From: Conoideocrella luteorostrata
Taxonomy: Eukaryota; Ascomycota; Sordariomycetes; Hypocreales; Clavicipitaceae
Assembly: GCA_032433595.1 (NCBI GenBank)
Contig: JASWJB010000010.1
Coordinates: 124,001-188,000, forward strand
DNA length: 64,000 bases
Direction: 5' to 3'
The notes under the pieces were generated by a model, which was given only the letters and a program-made list of their open reading frames with translations, did not search any database and had not been told where the DNA came from. Position numbers and translations under genes: made by a program. Below are positions 50,579 to 62,397 of this stretch, piece by piece. The stretch's first letter is position 1; the number at the start of each line of letters is the position of its first letter.

Positions 50579-50986
50579 AGTAACGTACCAACAAGGCATC
50601 TGACATGGCAGATCATTTTGTTAAAGGCCGCTTGGGTGTGTTTTTGCAGCCTGCATAAATACAATGCATCCATTTTGTGTTTCCTGCCTGGTCCATATTC
50701 TAAATTTTGATACGATCAGCTCATAATAGAGGCACTTCCGCGAGGTATTATCGAATGCCAGCATGGCATTTATCCTATAGCGCATGTAAATACAGCCTTC
50801 CGATTGAATCCTTTAGGCCTAGCACTGCTGGAAACCAGTGGTCGGATGACGTAATGCTAAATTCTGAACGACACATCGTTCACGCACCCAGCCAGTACTA
50901 AGAATCGCTCCGTATCGTCTGTAGTACACAGGAATTTCACACTGACGCAATAATAGACACACCAATTATCGGCTGCATCTCGGATC
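50579..50986. other. Intergenic region between CENP-A and FUN14-like gene
   Basis: About 0.4 kb; promoter of the FUN14-like gene. No gene is supported. Confidence 0.55.
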
Positions 50987-51455
50987 ATGGTGCGTGTGTT
51001 TATTCCTCGGAATATCCGGGGACCTGTGCGGGTTTTGGCAGTAAGCTTAAGTGCAAGCGCTTGTGCTGGCTCCGTACTTCTTCGCCGACCAAATGTACGA
51101 CTGGATGCCAAACCAGCAATCAAACCCTTTCATGTGCCGCCGCAGGGTACTTCTCGGTGCTCTAGCTCACTGTCTGATATTGTTCGACAGATATCAAGTG
51201 GCAGCATCGCTGGTAAGTAGTTGCATACCGCTCGAGCAGAAGCATGAGCCCTTTCAACTTTTGTTTCATTTCGCTCATCCAGAATTCGCCTTGCCAGGTG
51301 TTTTAGCTGGACTTTTCACAGCGCTCTTCTCGCGAACCCTAGTTCTGGTCGGAAGTTTAATTGCCATCTCTTTTCATGTAAGGGTCCCTGACAGAGAGAC
51401 AACTCCTCTCTCGAGATGTGCCCAATCTTGTCTCAGTGTTTCTCTCTGCACTTGA
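50987..51455 (+). CDS. FUN14-domain-like mitochondrial membrane protein
   Basis: Probable outer-membrane mitochondrial protein of the FUN14 family (FUNDC1 relatives); role in fungi unclear. Exons are 50987-51212 and 51298-51455 (127 aa if the frame reads to 51455). The N terminus is basic (MVRVFIPRNIRGPVRVLAVS). The family signature QISSGSIAG precedes the intron and continues VLAGLFTALFSRTLVLVGSL, with a glycine-rich hydrophobic helix. Downstream, the in-frame tail from HVRVPDRETT onward is unlike FUN14. A GTAAGG donor at the SFH codons suggests a missed 3' intron, but I found no convincing next exon. The gene may be truncated or misjoined here. Confidence 0.5.
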
Positions 51456-51675
51456 GAGCACAACGGCTAACAGGATGATAGATCTCTTCCAGATTTGGAC
51501 TGGACCTATCTCATGTGACTCGGATCGATAGGTTACCAGGGGTGTCTGCGGTTTGCCAGGCAGGGGTAGAAAGTCCATGGTACACCTCCTCTTTTACGTT
51601 TACATTTGTACTGGCCACTCTTATGCATCTGTAGGCATATACCGCGATTCTGATTCTGTATTATGGCACAGTCCC

Positions 51676-53764
51676 TTAATCTATCAACTGTGTCTCTCGC
51701 TTGAGCCAAGCCATCGTCAACGCATCATCCTTGAAAAATCCTCTAGTATTCTCAAATATTTCCACATTATATGCATTCAGCCAGGCTTTTTCTTCGGAGC
51801 TGAGGAGACTTTTATCAATCAAACTATGACAGTACGGTACCATCGTGACGTGCTCAAAGCCAAGGAATGGCTTGTCTCCAAAACAGTGCTCCGTCCGAAC
51901 TTCCTTGACCATCATGATATTTTCGATTCGAATACCAAAATTTCCGTCCTCGTAGTAGCCTGGCTCGTTCGAAAGTACGTTTCCAGGGGCCAGAGGGACT
52001 TCAGTGTACTGTACACGGGTGCCAATGCCGATCGGGCCTTCATGAACATTTAAGTATGATCCCACACCGTGTCCCGTGCCATGTCGGTAGTCAAGTCCGT
52101 TTTTCTAAGTATAGTTAGTTCACTATCTCATGAGCCATTGTGTGCGTCTGATACGAACCCAGAGGTGCTGACGAGCTAGGCAGTCCAAGGCAAACCCAGT
52201 TGTACCTTTTGGGAAGAACGCTGTGTCGAGGCCGATGAGGCCCTTTAGAACGAGTGTGTATGCTCTCTTCTCAACGTCACGGGGTTTACCGAAATGTAAT
52301 GTCCTGGTAGTATCCGTAGTACCATCGAGGTATTGTGCACCAGAGTCGCACAAGTATACACTCGCGGGGTCTATGATTGCGCAATTGCCCTTCTCCGGAC
52401 TATAGTGAATAATAGCAGCACTGTTCGGTTCCGACATTAGTTAACGATATTCCGGCTGAACAAATAGACAAATAACTTTCACCTGTGAAAATGTGCCTTC
52501 CATATTTTGGGGGTAGGAGGGGGAGGATCCGGCTCTTACTTTGCTCCAGTGGAGGAGATTGTGGTAAAAGACAATCCAGCGAACTGTTGGTGTTTTGATC
52601 GGAACTCTTCCAATTTATCAGCAGCTTGTACCTCGTCAATGATGGCGTTCTTCACCATCAGCTGATCCTCTAGCCAGGCAAAATACGCAATCAAGGCGGC
52701 CCCATCTCTCACGTGGCAAGCTCGCATGCCTTTCATTTCTGTCTCGTTCTTGACAGCCTTTGCATCTCCGATTGGGCTTCGAACTTCTTCAACGGACCCC
52801 TCACCACCAAGCGCTCTATTGAGTGCCCATGAGCCTTTGTTCGATATGAGAAAACTTCCAGTGGCAATTCCGTCGTTATCAACCTGCCGCTTTGCAGTAA
52901 CTTCGGTGTGCAGCTGCCGGACGTCATTAAAGAAAGAGTCATAGGGCTTAATTTGAACTTTGCTGCCATCAAGATGAGCTTTGCAAGCTTCTGTCAGCTT
53001 GAACTCATCCACATATAGTATAGCCGCCTTTGGGGTGATGATGGCATAAGAAAAGAACACAGGGTTGTAAGGGATATCGCTGCCTCTGAGATTGAAGAGC
53101 CAAGCAACTTCATCTAACATGGATACAAAAAAACCAGGACAGTTTTTCTTAGCAAGATCTTGTCGCAACTCTTCAATTTTTTGGGTGGCCGATTTGCCGG
53201 CAAGTTCGTCTTGCAGAACTATCACAGCTTGGCGGGGCCGAGGAGGGCGCTCGATAGACCAAACCATGTCTACAAGATTCTCCGCTAGTGGAATAAGTCC
53301 TGCGCCGCCCGCTTTGCGAATTTGTTCGCTGAGCTTCTTAGCAGCCGAGCCAGGGAGCAAAGATGCATCCACGGCCACATTTTTACCTCCAGCGGACTGA
53401 CTAGCAGCCCATTCTTGCCACGTAGGTACATCTTGTAATCCTTGTTTCAGTAACGTCCAGTTATTATCCAGCTGTTTAGCTGCCTGGTTGAAGTATCGGC
53501 CATCTGTGGCAAGTGCAGCAGCATCGAGTGTAACAACAGCACAGCCCGCCGATCCGGTGAATCCACTGATGAACTCTCGTCGGGCATCACAGGCAGCAAT
53601 ATACTCTGAGCTGTGGCTATCTTCGGATGGGATGACTGTGCCTGAGAGTTAGGTCATCGCAGGCCAGTAGTGGTTGGTAACGAGTTGGACTTACCGTAGA
53701 CGTGGACTTTCCTCTCCTTCATCAAGCTTCTCAGCTTTGCGAGCTGTGAGGATGTGTCCGCCAT
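51676..53764 (-). CDS. ampP: Xaa-Pro aminopeptidase P
   Basis: Cytosolic dimanganese metallopeptidase that removes the first residue before proline. Exons are 53695-53764, 52540-53635, 52159-52420 and 51676-52104; 618 aa, the usual AMPP length. Start [20 protein letters not shown] joins to [20 protein letters not shown]. The creatinase-like domains run to about residue 320 ([37 protein letters not shown]). Metal ligands are visible: [20 protein letters not shown] (two Asp), [18 protein letters not shown] (His), and [18 protein letters not shown] (two Glu). The end is [16 protein letters not shown]. The second intron must end at CGAACAG to give [16 protein letters not shown]. Confidence 0.96.
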
Positions 53765-55047
53765 CGCTTCAGTCGTGGTCACAAAAAGGCGCAAATGTAT
53801 CAATCGTATTAGGCGGTGGGTGGGATAATCGATCCAACGATTATGACCTAGACCTGGTTTGAACCGCCAAAATCAGCACTCTACCTTTGAATGGCTGTGT
53901 CATCTCGTACCTGTTTGCTCGTGGAGTCCTTTGGCCATCAATGGATGAGGGGCGGCAGCACCTTATATGACGCCCATTCAACCACCACTTGCTAGGCACT
54001 CCTACGCCGCGGTACATTGTACCTGCCAATGCTAGCTAGCAATTTTGCACCCCGTCCGGGAAGGTACGGCTCTTTAAGTGCACAGTTGCTAGCTCAGCTG
54101 CGATAGGTGTAGTGGGGGGGCGGGGTTCACCATGGATTTACCTACCCTAACCCGAGAATATACTCCGCAGACAACTATGGATTACTACCTGTACGGAGAA
54201 GCTGTGCGCGTAACGAATTCGTATTAACATCAGGCGTCTACCTAGAAAGGTAGGTGCGTAGCAACAAGAATAGCGGGATACCATTGTTGTCGTCGAGAAT
54301 AAGAATAAGCTATCGCAGTATTGTTGATATGATCATGATCCAACCCCATATCTCCTTGATGATCGCATGGACACATTCGCGTACCCGGATCTACGAGCAT
54401 TTCTATTATCGCAAATAATCTAAAGTAACCCCAGGTACCCATTAGTTCTCCGAAACATATAATGCAGCGCCCTATAAAACTACACTTTGCTAATACTACA
54501 AAATAGCAGGGAATACAAGTAACTTATAATGTTCTATCTTAATTAACTAGCCAGTGGCCCATGTTAGGAAACTAAAAGGTGGCTATTCGCGCTCTACGCG
54601 AATTCAAGCAAGTAACCATGCACTTGCCCTCCAATCGCAGCCAGACAGTAGAAATCAACATATATAGGATTACCATCAAGCCCAACTTTTTTTCTGTTTA
54701 CACAAGCTGTAAAACTAGAATCAATTACACGCAGTGACCAAGACTTACAAGGTGGCTACTCGAGAAGATATGCATATATCTCCTGCTCACAACCACTCAA
54801 TTGGTCTTATACCTGGTTTTGGTGTATGTCAAGTAAGTCGACAAATGCACTGCGAAATACTACATAACAGGTCGCCGAGATTGCGGGGTTGGTCCCAGAG
54901 ATACCGACCCACACGTAGAGAGCTAAGGAGTAGTGCCAGCGCACCTCAACGTTTGGTTGAATCCCCGACAGAAGTTGCTGAGCAAGCTCACTGCATGTGG
55001 ATGGCAACTGACTGCTTGACGCGACGACGGAAAACCAAAAACACGGC
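53765..55047. other. Divergent intergenic region, aminopeptidase P / TrpRS
   Basis: About 1.3 kb with both promoters. A GGTTTGAACC palindrome near 53860 resembles a tRNA B box, but no tRNA can be folded. TACGGAGA occurs near 54194. No gene is supported. Confidence 0.55.
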
Positions 55048-56505
55048 ATGTACAAGAGCGGACTTTATGCCTATGGCCGTCCTGCTAGGTTGTTCCGGGC
55101 GAGCCCAAAAGCATACCTTGACAGAACTTGTGCCTCTGTCACAAACAAATCCAAAGGGGGTAAAAAAATTCAGCGGCGGCAAAACAGCAGCGCAGCCCAA
55201 CCCCGGGTTGTATTCTCTGGGATACAGCCAACTGGTATACCGCACCTGGGCAACTATGCTGGCGCTCTTCGACAATGGGTTCAACTACAAGACCAGGAGT
55301 CCGAAAATACGAAATTCATATACTCGATTGTGGACCTCCATGCAATCACAACACCGCAAAAACCCGACGAGCTGAAGCAGTGGAAAAGAGAAAGTCTCGC
55401 CGCACTTCTAGCCGTTGGGATCGACCCCCGACGATCTATAGTCTTCTACCAATCCTCCGTTAGTCTCAGCCACATCTTCCAAGCTAGATATCGCCTACCC
55501 CAGCCCCAATCAAACACAGCAGCTGCAGGTCTGACATGAAAAGCTGGTTTATCACAGGTGCCAGCTCATTCGGAGCTCATGTGGATTCTTGCTTGCACTG
55601 CGTCTGTTGGATATCTTTCCAGGATGACCCAATGGAAGGTAGGGCCTTCTTGGAACCGCATATCCCGTCATAGACTGACCACTGGGCTAGCAAAAATTGA
55701 ACATCGCTTCAGAATGTCAGCTGGAAGAAGGGTCAGTTGGAAGCCGTCTGAAACTCGGGCTCTTCTCTTATCCCGTTCTCCAAGCTGCTGATGTTCTTGT
55801 CCACAGGTATGGAACCCATGTCCCTATCCCAACTAGGATTTTCAACCACAGAGAGCTTACAATCTCGAAAGAGCTTCACATGTCCCCGTTGGTCATGACC
55901 AGCAACAGCACTTGGAGTTTGCCCGTGAGTGTGCCACAAACTTCAATCATGCGTACGGGGCTCATCTTGTTCACCCAAAGACCATCATACGTGAGTATAT
56001 TGGTTCCAATGACGACTTTGGCATTAGAACACCCATTAATTACCTTTTCGTAGCTCCGGTGCATCGAATCATGTCACTTTCCGATCCAACATCAAAGATG
56101 TCCAAATCTCACAAACTGGCTCGGTCACGAATACTAATCACAGACACATATGAGGAGATTCGAGGTAAAATCTTGGCAGCTTTAACAGATTCAGCCCCCG
56201 GGATTTCTTACGAACCTGCTAAACGTCCAGGAATATCTAATCTTCTGAGCATCCTTTCCATATTTGACCCGGATCAAAGGAGCCCGGAGCAGCTCGCCCA
56301 AGTCTACAGCACAACTCACCCTCGCTCGTTTAAAGAGACAGTGTCAGATGCAGTGACCGCGGGATTACAAGGCATCAGAACTCGTTATATGGAGCTCATA
56401 GATGACGGTCGGTACCTCGATCAGGTGGTGGCCGAAGGTTCACGCAAAGCACGACAGAGCGCAGAAGAAACTATGAGTATTGTTAGATCAGCGACGGGGC
56501 TTTAA
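55048..56505 (+). CDS. msw1: Mitochondrial tryptophanyl-tRNA synthetase
   Basis: Class I synthetase charging mitochondrial tRNA-Trp. Five exons: 55048-55458, 55558-55638, 55691-55806, 55872-55990 and 56054-56505; 392 aa. Basic presequence ([23 protein letters not shown]) suggests import. The HIGH-like box is [15 protein letters not shown]. Next are [46 protein letters not shown] across a splice, [20 protein letters not shown] and the [10 protein letters not shown] helix. The KMSKS loop is [15 protein letters not shown]. The fourth intron (55991-56053) is 63 bp and open in frame; removing it joins TII to [11 protein letters not shown]. The C terminus is [17 protein letters not shown]. Confidence 0.95.
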
Positions 56506-56816
56506 CGCTTGCCTGGAGGCCGGATATACATGCATTCAACTATCTTCGTTATTTTCACTGTAAGATTAAGTACAAATGTATAACTGCATCTTAAAAAGGC
56601 CAATTCTTTGGATTGTTTGCAACCCGAAGCTTGATCCACTTGTTGCGCGATCGATCTATCGTGTGTTACTGGTGTTTATCGCTGTTATGTCAAGCCTTAA
56701 TGACGAAGTGTGTCTGCTTGTGGGTGTCAAGTGGTTGCTTAATAGATCCAATCAAGAGGTTGCTGAACTACTTGCTTTTCCATAAGCGTGGTCTGGTTCG
56801 ACTAAATAATGTGATA
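56506..56816. other. Convergent intergenic region, TrpRS / karyopherin
   Basis: About 0.3 kb between two 3' ends. Nothing was recognised. Confidence 0.6.
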
Positions 56817-59800
56817 TCAAGAGGCATATGCGAAACTGCTACCTCTCGCAGACAACCAAAAGTCTCGCACAATCTGGTTAGTCGCTCGCGACCCCCTGAG
56901 ACTGATTTTGGAGCCACTCTCGTTAGCCGGCATACAGAGAATAGTTGACAGGAACGGTCGCTCACCTTATTAACTTCTTCACAAAAAGCGATTTTTGCTC
57001 CGACGTAACCTTGTCGCTTGGAAATGAAGTGTGATTGAGACCAGCCTGAAGCCACATCTTTGCCATGGGGTAGCGGTTAATGAGCTTCTTTATGGGCTCA
57101 CTTAACCTGTCTAACTCACTTCTCGAGGCACGACCACCAATATTCCTGGCAAGACTCTGGGCTAGCAGTGGCCCTAGCATCTCCATGGCCTGCTTTGCGG
57201 CCTGTTGGACCTGTACTTGATCACTCTTCATCATTATGAAATTGGCCTTTTGAATCGTTAGACCTGTGTTGAAATTACCAGCACTGACCCATATTTACAC
57301 CAGGAAGTGGTTCTGTGAAAGTAAAGAAATATAGTCTAATATGTTCGGGAGATTTGGTAGCACTTACCCAAAACTCTGCAGCAGCACCTTTCGGCAACGG
57401 CTCATTACCGTCCAAGACTCGAATTGAGAATAGAAAGAGAAACTCGGCAGCCTTTGGTGGCTGCAAGGCGAGTAAGGTGATTGGACTCTTAATTAGCATA
57501 TGGCAAGCAAAGTCGATACTATTTTGAGACAGCTCTGGGTCTTGCTCTGGATCTGTGTAGACATGCAAGTTGGATCAGGTTAGCGATCGATTCTCAGGCT
57601 TATAACTCAAGATACTCAATCAAAAGAGCCATACCGGGCAAATTTTGTAGTAACTCAACTACCCAGTGAATTAATGCTGTGAATATCTTTTCTTTGTCGG
57701 GTTTGCCCTGTGTGTGAAGAGAACTGACAAGTGAGCAAGCAGTGGTGACAAATAAGCCTAGTCTTGGTGTTTCTCCCTTGTGACTTGTTAAGTAATTAGT
57801 GACAACTTCCGTGTCAAGAACAAATGGCCCTGGTTCACTTTCCGAAAACCCAGAGCGAAGAACAGCACAGATTAGCTCAGTAACTTCGGGATGGTTACCA
57901 AAAACATCCTCAATTTCAACAATAACTGCCATAACCTGACTATGCAACAAGTCCAGTAGAGTATCGTGTTCATGAGCCTGGAAAGGATGAGCCTCCAGAT
58001 CAATGGCCAAATCGGCAGGAGATTGAAAGCCCTTGCCAACACTAAGCAGACACCTCAGAGCCCTCAGCGCTACGTGTAATCCAGGCTGCTCATCGGCTGA
58101 GATATCGCAGCAAGGTTGCCCAAACCAAGGCAATTTCGGATCTGCTGCAGATCCATTTGTTAATTCGTTAGCACGAGAAGCGTCTTCGTGTACGAATTGA
58201 AGGAGTCTTGAGCACGCTTGTATCCTGTGGTGCTGATTGGGGATGGCTTGTGCAACAGAGGCAATAGCACCAACGACCCTCTCACAGGATATACAATCAA
58301 GCTGGCCAAGGGCTGCCAGACTTTGATACTCTTCTAGGAACCCATGGATTTCCGGATGAAGATGGTGACGACAAGACGAACATAATCGAAGTATAGACTT
58401 TGACGCGGTTGGTGTCAAAGACTGATCACCAAGCAAGTTGAACAAGAGTCTCAATGCCGGGGCGAGGGAAGAAACATTTCTCTCAAAGTATTCAGTGTAT
58501 CGTTCTATAAGATAGAGGCAAGTTTGCCTAACGCGCTGAGGGATGTTCGTGTTCGAGGAGTTAAGGTTAGAGAACAGAGATGAACCAAAAACGGGGTGGA
58601 GTGCCTCGTCAAGCCTTATATCGTCGCCACCACAATCTGCAAGTCCAGCGAGACAGAAAGCGGCAGCCTCCAAATGCAACCAGGTCAAGTCATCCAACGA
58701 CTTGAGCATCAGTTCGGCGAATGTGGCCACCAGCTGAGGACCACATAAGCTGTATGCGGACTGTAAAAAATCAATTACATCTTTTCGGGCATCTGCAAAG
58801 CCAGTTCTATCGGAAGAGTCCCACTTATTCAATTCTTCGGTTGACGGATATATAACTTTGTGCCACGCGCTTGAGACGGCCTCTAAAATGAGACTCAAAG
58901 CATGTTGAGCCCATGGTGTGGCAGATATCTCACTCGAACATACAAGGTCTGACATAGCTTCGGTGAAATTCGACCAAAACTCGACGGTGGGGACGAAGAT
59001 CTTATTTTCGACAGCTGGAAAACCATTGGCAGTAAGCAACCCGCATAGCCTGGACAAAATTATTTTGCAGCGTACGTCATCGGATTGCATTAGCCATTGG
59101 CATCTTTCTTCCCCGAACGCTAGAATTAATTGTCCATACTGGGTTGAGTCAAAGTCACCATACCCCCGAATGAGACGAGTGTATTGCTCGTCCGACCACT
59201 GGCTGACGAAAATATCAGATAGCATGTTAAAGTGGTCACTGGTTAGTAAAGATGGGTAACTGCAGAGGACCTCAATGAGCAATTCCGCCGAAGCCTCGAA
59301 TTGTGCACCACGAGGTAGAAGCGCTATGGCTTTAGGCAGGAGCTGTCTCAACGAAGACACGACATGACTGTCACGAGCGGATATTCTCTGAGCAAAAACC
59401 ACCCATGTCTGACGTTTTGAGTGTTAACGACGGCAGTAGCGTTGCAACCAGTAGGTAAGGTTCAGCTGGCTTACCTGGAAACATTTTATGGCGTCATCGC
59501 CAACGGAAGACAAGTGGCGGTCGCTGAGGCAATTACACAAAAGGGCCGCAACATCGGAAGCTTGATTAACGACCGAGTCATATAAACCGACGCTGCTGAG
59601 TGTCAGAACATGCTCACTAAGTATCCCCGTACACTTGCTTACTTGTCAATAGTGTTCCAGTCGAGCCTAGTGACATCTTCCATGACACTCGTGATGACCC
59701 ATAACACCGCTTTGAATTCGTTTTTGCCGGCGCTTTTAAAGAGAAGTGATATTTCATCCGAGTCGACAAGAGTAAATGGATCACAAGAGTGACCGGATAC

Positions 59801-60343
59801 TAGGCATGTGACGAGATGACGGACATAGTTTGGCCATAACTGGTGGAAATGATGGAAGTATGTGGCCAGGGCAGATGACAGTTTGCGTGGCACCAATGGG
59901 CCGTTTGAAGTTTTGAATGAGTCTAGATACCACTCAATTAAGTGATCCAGCAATTCTTTCGCGTTTATTTCACTTAGAGAGGAGCTGTGGTCGAGCTTAG
60001 CTATGAGTCATAATATAATGGATAGCTTCCGCTACGAACCTCTCTCTGTTGAGCTTAATGATTATAGTAAGAGCGCCAAAAAATCTGACCTTTTCGTCCG
60101 GCCGCTGGAGTAGCTTCTGGGCCAAAAACCAGGCCTGCGATGAACATTGAAAGTCGGCTAGCAGAGCTTGGTCTGTGGCAATTATGTCTGGTGAATTGGG
60201 CTCATAGAGCGACGAGATCAACTGCGTTAAGGCATTACAAATTAAATACCAATTCGCTACATCGACGTCATGGTCGCTAGACAAAGAAATCAACTTACAG
60301 ATTCTACCCGATCAAGACTCCAAAGAAGCGTATTGTCTTCCAT
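56817..60343 (-). CDS. Importin-13-like karyopherin (beta-karyopherin family)
   Basis: Ran-dependent nuclear transport receptor built of HEAT repeats. Eight exons: 60299-60343, 60040-60221, 59643-59984, 59475-59595, 57635-59408, 57368-57552, 56966-57246 and 56817-56901; 1004 aa. Start MEDNTLLWSLDRVES joins to LISSLYEPNSPDIIATD; then EKVRFFGALTIIIKLNRE (importin-beta N-terminal region), KELLDHLIEWYLDSFKTSNG, DAIKCFQTWVVFAQRIS, LLEAVS-like HEAT helices, and a C terminus ATNQIVRDFWLSARGSSFAY. That end and the N-terminal repeat best match fungal Kap122/importin-13 types. The 121-bp intron 57247-57367 could instead be two introns around a 12-nt exon. Cargo cannot be inferred. Confidence 0.88.
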
Positions 60344-60825
60344 TTCTAGCTTGTGGGATTGGATTGGTCATTGCAGCATCGCACTTGATATCTGTGGATG
60401 GTGCCTAACTGTCGGGCGAGTGCTAAAACTCGGAGCAGTCAGAAAGTGGAGGTGGGGGAAGGAAGGAGGGGGGAGGTGCCGACCTTGTTTTCGGTCTTGG
60501 ATTGTGTGGGTTTAAAAAGAGGCCGAGACTTGAACCTATAATCGCCGATTGTTTCTGATAGCGTGGACAAGCCTTATGAGAACAAACTACAGATTTCTTA
60601 TTTAAGAGGATTTGTTGAAAGGGGATTTTTTAAAGGGTATATGGCGCCGCTGTTGCCATTAGCGCATCTATGGTATGAATATTAATACAGACGGTACTAA
60701 GCTAATCACAGAAGCATCTGCACTACATTATCTCTTGCCTTAACCCTTTGCGGTAATCACGCACAATATGAACGATGCAAAGTATATAGTACATAGTGAA
60801 GGTGTGATATTACACGAAATCTGGT
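60344..60825. other. Intergenic region upstream of the karyopherin gene
   Basis: About 0.5 kb, containing the karyopherin promoter and the rsm10 3' side. A purine-rich stretch lies near 60440-60480. No gene is supported. Confidence 0.6.
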
Positions 60826-61622
60826 CTAGTTACTAACCGTCAACGGTTGTCGCAAGCCTGCGGCTGCTTTGAACCGACGACTGTGTAATAACTCTTCAAC
60901 TTTGTGAGCAGTTCCCAATGTGGCTGTTTGTCCGAGATGGGACCAGGAATTGTTAAGCTGCTCTATTTGTTCCTTTCTTGTCCCATCCGAGGCATCTGAA
61001 CCAGGCCGACAGAATTCCCACATATTAGCCTTCATTCCCACTCCATAAAACTGATGCTTTCGTAAGTACGCAAGCCATAGCTGGACCGTCTCCGGATTTC
61101 CGTCTTTGACCTGAATCATGCGGCGTAGTGTAACTCGCTCAAAATTTTCTTGTGCTTTTTTGAAAATAAAATGACTTTTTGGGACAGTCCATCGTTCAGT
61201 AAGTCTCGGCAGTGGAATAGGGCCATATGCTGGTAGACCCAGATAGTAAGCAGCTCTTAAGGCAAAGTCGGAGAAAAATTCGAGAGGTTGAACGCTGAAC
61301 GACCGCAGCTGTAAGTCGCACGATGGCAACCCAAGCTCTGCTTCCCTCCTCAATGGCTTGAGATGTAGGGCCTGGATAGATCTAGGATGGCGTAGTTCCT
61401 TGCCATCGAATAATTTAGACGTAGTAGGCGGCGAAGTGGGTAATGATCGTGAATCGAAGTTACAATATTGTTTTCGTTGCGAGTAACTACGAAGTACGTT
61501 AGTTGGAAAGACAAGATTATATAGTTCCAGTGGACGACGAACTGCAACGCCAATGCTCTCCTAGATGCGCATCGTGGTGGAGGTGGGAAAGAGGAACTAA
61601 ATGCGTTGCTCAGGGTCGACAT
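60826..61622 (-). CDS. rsm10: Mitochondrial ribosomal protein S10 (uS10m)
   Basis: Small-subunit mitoribosome protein. The core is firm from the stop at 60826 back to about 61373: HLKPLRREAELGLPSCDLQL, RSFSVQPLEFFSDFALRAAY, YLGLPAYGPIPLPRLTERWT and VPKSHFIFKKAQENFERVTL, then LRKHQFYGVGMKANMWEF. The tail from SDASDGTRKE is variable. Further upstream the frame continues through LFDGKELRHPRS. The 5' exon is uncertain: an ATG at 61622 opens MSTLSNAFSSSFPPPP and CASRRALALQF, a good mitochondrial presequence, but it is in another frame, so at least one intron must join them; the exact splice sites are not resolved. A CTAG acceptor near 61560 or a GCAAG near 61400 are candidates. Confidence 0.87.
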
Positions 61623-62397
61623 TGCTCTGAAGTGGCATTTCCAGAGTGAGTTGCACATCTTGGTCTTCATACTAAGAGATTGCGACAGATGGCTAACCAG
61701 TGATGTTGCAGTGGTAATGATTGACACACGTAAAGTTGAAAATTCGATGGTCGGTTGCGCACGGACCACAAAACAGGGGCAGCGTTTGGTCAGCAAGCCA
61801 GGTAGGCTGCGAACTTAATTTGGGATACGGAGTACGGAGTACGGAGTACGTCACCCTGTACTCCGTACTCCGTAAAACTAAACTCATATATCCTCTTCTG
61901 GGCCACAACTAAACGTTTGTCAATAAGTTCTGACTAGCATATATACTTCATGTATTTCCTGTTATTGTTTGCGACTTCACATATCATTCGACATTGCGTA
62001 TTGTCCCTGGCGCAGGCATTCACGCAGTTGGATAACTAGGGCCATTGACATTGGTTGACCCATCAGGAATCCTCCCACCGACATAATGAATGGCCAAATT
62101 GAATGAGGCATGACTGCAAAGCGAATCGTCTGTGATCCAAGCCCTACTCGACTGTGTCGTCATTGATCCCGGCACATTATACGACTATTACTATTGCACC
62201 ATCATGTACTATTTAAAGCTCAGCTCACTGCCTGAGTTTCGAACACATCGGTGCCTTGATGCAAGTTAGACGGGTCAGACACCGCCATCATTTACAGGGA
62301 ACCGTTCCTGTCTTGGAAATAAGAGTTACTCGTCAAGGATTTATAGGTCGGCAACAGTTATCAGACCTTAAATCTGCTGGCATACGTCCAGCGTGGT
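61623..62397. other. Intergenic region between fcf2 and rsm10
   Basis: Contains the rsm10 promoter side and the inverted CTCCGTA array at 61826-61874. No gene is supported. Confidence 0.6.
61826..61874. repeat. Inverted array: three ACGGAGT units facing two ACTCCGT units
   Basis: Positions 61826-61849 hold three tandem TACGGAG units; after an about 9-nt spacer, 61859-61874 hold two tandem TACTCCG units. The halves are complementary over at least 16 bp and would form a stem-loop. Confidence 0.9.

Noticed and set aside
53840..53900. Possible minus-strand tRNA around GGTTCAAACC
   Set aside because: Only the B-box-like palindrome fits; stems do not pair.
61350..61796. 148-codon minus-strand ORF upstream of rsm10
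   Set aside because: The part after the presequence-like start is in a different frame from uS10m; it is probably exon plus intron.
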